This document shows positions 60,951 to 64,000 of a stretch of 64,000 nt of DNA, one piece after another. The position numbers and the translations under genes were made by a program. This stretch comes from an uncultured Aquimarina sp. (GTDB lineage: Bacteria; Bacteroidota; Bacteroidia; Flavobacteriales; Flavobacteriaceae): contig CANMML010000008.1 of assembly GCA_947499005.1 (NCBI GenBank), forward strand, positions 62,001 to 126,000. Reading direction: 5' to 3'. How positions within the stretch are numbered: position 1 is the stretch's first letter; the number at the start of each line of letters is the position of its first letter. The notes beneath the pieces are model-generated. The model was not told where the DNA came from and did not search any database. It worked only from the letters and a program-made list of their open reading frames with translations.

Positions 60951-61679
60951 ATGGAAACAAATATCAATCAAAATTATAGGATTTCGACTTCAGTTGAAAC
61001 AGCTATTTTTAATAAAGCAAGAAATTTAACTCGAGCTGTCTACATCGAAATTTTCATTGTTTTTTCAATTTTAGGCATCACTCTATTGTTCTTGTCTTTT
61101 GTTGCATTCGACAAAAATGCCTTCATGGGAGGGCTAATCTTTTTATTATTTATTGTTATCGTAATATTGAATATCTCTTTTTGGAAAACGATAAAGACCT
61201 CTAAAGAAATAAATTCTTATAAAATATATGCAGATGAGGGCAAATGGGAATTCAAACTAGAAGGTCATGGAAAATCAGCACAACTAGTTTCTCGAGCTAA
61301 TGGTATAAAGACAGGTATGATATTAGCGGAATTTTATGAAACTCCTAAAGTAAACGAACCTAAATATATTAAATACGAATACGTTCATATTTTTGACCGC
61401 CCTCCTTTATTCGGTTATGGAAGAATTTTTGCATCTATAAATGGGCATAAATTAACGAACAGGCATCGCACAGTATTTGAACTAATTAAACCTATTAATC
61501 TACTTTCCATAATAGGAAGTGTCATATTTCCAATCTCATTAATCTTCAATTTTGGAATTAAATTTAACCCTCCTGAATTTATCATTGTTAGTATTGTAAG
61601 CTTTTTCATCTTCTTTAGATCAATTAAAATTTGGAGAAATAATAAAAAGCTTACTAAAAATTTCAATAAAACTATTTAA
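60951..61679 (+). CDS. Membrane protein of unknown function
   Basis: A 242-residue protein with two adjacent helices (about 30-55 and 62-85), a soluble middle (90-180) and two more helices near the C-terminus (about 187-205 and 213-228), ending in a basic tail. The middle reads WEFKLEGHGKSAQLV and IKYEYVHIFDRPPLFGYGRIFASING. I do not recognise it. It starts 16 bases after the symporter stop and ends seven bases before the ATP-pyrophosphatase gene, so all three may be one operon. Confidence 0.7.
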   Translation: METNINQNYRISTSVETAIFNKARNLTRAVYIEIFIVFSILGITLLFLSFVAFDKNAFMGGLIFLLFIVIVILNISFWKTIKTSKEINSYKIYADEGKWEFKLEGHGKSAQLVSRANGIKTGMILAEFYETPKVNEPKYIKYEYVHIFDRPPLFGYGRIFASINGHKLTNRHRTVFELIKPINLLSIIGSVIFPISLIFNFGIKFNPPEFIIVSIVSFFIFFRSIKIWRNNKKLTKNFNKTI

Positions 61680-61686
61680 GTAAATA

Positions 61687-62412
61687 ATGCCTAAAAAAAC
61701 ATACTTCAACTGGAGTTCTGGCAAAGACGCTTCTCTTGCTTTGTATTACCTACAACAAGAAGAACAATATAATATTAGTAAACTACTTACAAGTGTCAAT
61801 GCTCATTTCAATAGGGTTTCCATGCATGGCTTAAGAGTAGAATTATTAGAACAACAATCACACTCAATTGGTATTCCTTTAAAAACTATTGAATTACCCG
61901 AAGAACCTTCTATGGAAGATTATAATCAGCTAATGAAGCAAACAGTTGTTGATTTGAAAATCGAAGGATATACCAACTGTGCTTTTGGAGATATTTTTTT
62001 AGAAGATTTAAGAGTATACCGAGAACAACAATTAGAACCTTATAATATCAAGTGTCATTTTCCGCTGTGGAAAAAAGATACTAAAACATTAATTGAGGAA
62101 TTTATAAATCTTGGTTTTAAGGCTATTGTAGTTTGTATTAAATCGGAACTCCTAGATAAGTCTTTTGTTGGAAGAGAAATAGATGAAAGTTTCATCAACG
62201 ACTTACCCGAAAATGTAGATCCTTGTGGTGAAAACGGAGAATTCCATACTTTTTGCTATGATGGTCCTATTTTCAAACACCCGATACCATTTGAAATTGG
62301 AGAAAAAATTTATCGAGAGTATTCTAATCCTAGTAAAGATGATAATTCTTCAAAAGCTAATCTTGGATTTTGGTTTTGTGATCTAACTCCAATAAAAAAC
62401 AGTAGTTTATAA
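61687..62412 (+). CDS. Diphthine-ammonia ligase-like (Dph6, ATP-pyrophosphatase)
   Basis: A 241-residue N-type ATP-pyrophosphatase. The PP-loop SSGKDASLALYYL is at residues 10-22; conserved blocks MHGLRVELLEQQSHSIGIPL, AFGDIFLEDLRVYREQQL and the late DPCGENGEFHTFCYDGP match the Dph6/MJ0570 family. Bacteria lack diphthamide, so the true amidation substrate here is unknown. In Bacteroidota this gene often lies near TonB-dependent receptors; the remains of one is at 63482 on the other strand, which is suggestive only. Confidence 0.85.
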   Translation: MPKKTYFNWSSGKDASLALYYLQQEEQYNISKLLTSVNAHFNRVSMHGLRVELLEQQSHSIGIPLKTIELPEEPSMEDYNQLMKQTVVDLKIEGYTNCAFGDIFLEDLRVYREQQLEPYNIKCHFPLWKKDTKTLIEEFINLGFKAIVVCIKSELLDKSFVGREIDESFINDLPENVDPCGENGEFHTFCYDGPIFKHPIPFEIGEKIYREYSNPSKDDNSSKANLGFWFCDLTPIKNSSL

Positions 62413-62458
62413 AAATATACTATGTAACAAAACCTAATAGATTTAGATTACTACTACA

Positions 62459-63439
62459 CTAATTTCTCAAATAAGTCTTGGCTAATTTATTGATTGGTTT
62501 TTCGATAAATTTGGTCACTAAATATGATAAACAAAACATACTCAAAATTGCTGCAAGAATTGAAAGTAAAGGATTAATATCTAAATCGTAGCCTTTATTA
62601 ATTATTACATAACCTATATTTTGATGTAATAAGTAAAGGGCGTAAGATAGTACTCCTGTAGAAACTAAAAACTTACTATTTAATATTGGTAGTCTTTTCT
62701 TAATTATCAAGAAAAAAATAATTGTAAACACTACGTAAACTACAAAACTTATCCAAGAAAAAAATATTATTGTTAGCAATAGAGATATTAAAAAAGTAAT
62801 ATTTGTTAACCTATTATTTTCTCTCATATAATATTTATACATACAAATACCGATATTAAAAAATGGTAAATATTTAAAAATAAATACTTTTTGTATAAGT
62901 GATGGCACTTGAATGATTTGAAATTCATCTAATATGTTGACTGTAAGGAATAGTAACATGAAATACTCTATCCTTTTTAACTGCTTTAATATATATGCTA
63001 AAAATATCCAAAAATAAAAAGTTAACTCGACTCGTAGTGTCCAATAAACCCCATCAACATTAGGTACTCCTAGGTATTGATGAAACATTAAAAGGTTTTT
63101 TATCGCTGTTTGTAATGATGTTTCTCTTCCTTCTAAACCAAAGAAATAAATTACTGTATAAGTGATAAAAACTGACATCCAATATGTTGGATAAAGTCTA
63201 AAAAATCTCGAAACTATAAAATCAAACGGCTTTTTAATTTTGTTTATCGTCATAAAAATGACAAAACCACTAATCATAAAAAATAATTGCACTCCCTGAT
63301 TACCATATCTAAACAAAGAGGTGTCGAATAAATCTACATGTCCATATATAGAGTCATACCTAGATAAATAATGATACAAAACAACTAAAATTGCAGCACA
63401 ACCTCTTAACCCATCTAATCCAACTATTCGCTTCTCCAA
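62459..63439 (-). CDS. Acyltransferase family 3 (OafA/YrhL-like) membrane protein
   Basis: A 326-residue polytopic protein with about ten helices. It begins RIVGLDGLRGCAAILVVLYHYLSRY, including the family's R-G-x-A-A and catalytic-type His, and has FFMISGFVIF and FRLYPTYWMSVF next. Family members O-acetylate or otherwise acylate extracytoplasmic glycans or lipids. No glycosyltransferases are near this end, so its substrate is not evident. It ends with a short basic tail, with no SGNH domain. 42 bases separate its start from the TonB receptor stop. Confidence 0.88.
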   Translation of the reverse strand: MEKRIVGLDGLRGCAAILVVLYHYLSRYDSIYGHVDLFDTSLFRYGNQGVQLFFMISGFVIFMTINKIKKPFDFIVSRFFRLYPTYWMSVFITYTVIYFFGLEGRETSLQTAIKNLLMFHQYLGVPNVDGVYWTLRVELTFYFWIFLAYILKQLKRIEYFMLLFLTVNILDEFQIIQVPSLIQKVFIFKYLPFFNIGICMYKYYMRENNRLTNITFLISLLLTIIFFSWISFVVYVVFTIIFFLIIKKRLPILNSKFLVSTGVLSYALYLLHQNIGYVIINKGYDLDINPLLSILAAILSMFCLSYLVTKFIEKPINKLAKTYLRN

Positions 63440-63481
63440 TTATCTACTCTATTTTTTCACCAAGTGAATCTAAAAAAAATA

Positions 63482-64000
63482 CTACTTCAAATCAAAAGTA
63501 TAACGAACACCAACTAACCCTTGAGCTGTTTGCACTGGGTAATTCAACCAACGCTCATATTTTTGATTTGCTAAGTTTTTTCCTTTCACGAAAGCAGACC
63601 AATTTTTATTGATTTGATAATCTACCTGTAGGTTTAGATCTACATAACTTTTTAAGGTTTCTGTTGATAAGCTAATGGGGTCTAATGCTTTTCGCTCGCC
63701 TGTAAAGAATAATTTTCCACTTGCCTTCCATTGTGGAGTAAAGACATAATACCCTTTCAAAGCTGTTTTCAATTCTGGCAAATACCATGCTTCTTGCGAA
63801 CGGGAAATCGAATAACTTGCAAAATCAACTTCTAAAGCCATTCCATATTTTTTATCAATATCAAATTGCAATGACCCATGAAATGCTGTAGTCTTTAAAT
63901 CTGCATATGCAAAACCGAATGAATTACCATATTGATATCCTTCTAACTCTGTACCGATTCCTAATAAATTAGGAGTAGGAATAAACAATGCTTTATCCTC
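63482..64000 (-). CDS. TonB-dependent receptor, C-terminal fragment at the window edge
   Basis: An open frame entering from beyond 64000 and stopping at 63482. The 172 visible residues are alternating amphipathic strands ending in GVRYTFDLK, with a typical WSAFVKGKNLANQKYERWLNYPVQTAQGL segment near the end, as in TonB-dependent receptors (last barrel strands). Start and plug domain are outside the window, so the ligand cannot be read. The frame is continuous to the edge; any start codon inside the window would be an internal residue. Confidence 0.8.
   Translation of the reverse strand, partial: EDKALFIPTPNLLGIGTELEGYQYGNSFGFAYADLKTTAFHGSLQFDIDKKYGMALEVDFASYSISRSQEAWYLPELKTALKGYYVFTPQWKASGKLFFTGERKALDPISLSTETLKSYVDLNLQVDYQINKNWSAFVKGKNLANQKYERWLNYPVQTAQGLVGVRYTFDLK

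Noticed and set aside
1-64000. Prophage, integron, biosynthetic gene cluster, or phage-defence island
   Set aside because: No integrase, capsid, NRPS/PKS, restriction or Cas gene is seen. The only defence-like genes are the RES/Xre pair.

Overview
The window is chromosomal DNA of a low-GC Bacteroidota, almost certainly a flavobacterium (Flavobacteriaceae). The evidence is the Bacteroidota -7 box TAnnTTTG ahead of many genes, a ubiE-porT pair (PorT belongs to the type IX secretion machinery), a kynurenine 3-monooxygenase, a menaquinone methyltransferase, a TonB-dependent receptor, a CarboxypepD_reg-like protein and a lipoprotein with the Bacteroidota DCGG cysteine motif. No rRNA, tRNA, CRISPR array, transposase or prophage was recognised.

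Layout. 1-8.1 kb: tail of an AraC-type regulator, a lipoprotein, msrA between two copies of a cruciform-type repeat, a membrane protein, a gamma-glutamylcyclotransferase-like protein, kmo, a secreted P-box protein, a flavin reductase and a DEAD-box helicase. 8.2-23.4 kb: an envelope glycan locus with GT9, GT2 and GT4 glycosyltransferases, a Kdo-kinase-like protein, a polyprenyl-phosphate GT2, a WecD/WecE-like pair for a 4-amino-4,6-dideoxy sugar, a GT-C membrane transferase and an MsbA-like exporter; tsaC lies inside it. 23.5-33.2 kb: cca, ctaA, an IS1096-passenger-like gene, a nucleoid-associated protein, a RES/Xre toxin-antitoxin pair with a readable operator, trkA-trkH, ubiE-porT. 33.8-50.2 kb: a nitrate/nitrite island with nrtABCD, a secreted tandem P-box protein, a NarL-like response regulator, an alginate-export-type porin, a NarK-like carrier, nirB, nirD, DUF4202, a NarX-like histidine kinase and moeA. 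50.2-64 kb: coiled-coil secreted protein, DinB-like protein, second DEAD helicase, lipoprotein, membrane AraC regulator, aldose epimerase, three tandem Cys-rich secreted genes (one broken), ABC exporter, DAACS symporter, ATP-pyrophosphatase, acyltransferase and the end of a TonB receptor.

The most interesting part is the nitrate island. Five of its promoters carry the same palindrome, TA(A/C)GTA-N4-TACTTA, next to a TAnnTTTG box; a sixth, that of the response regulator, has related half-sites. Together with the NarX/NarL-like pair and two secreted proteins that each contain two NarX-type P-boxes, this looks like a coherent nitrate-responsive regulon with an operator I do not recognise from a described system. 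The proposed sequence is nitrate/nitrite entry by porin, import by Nrt or NarK, and reduction of nitrite by NirBD. The nitrate reductase itself is not in the window, although moeA is.
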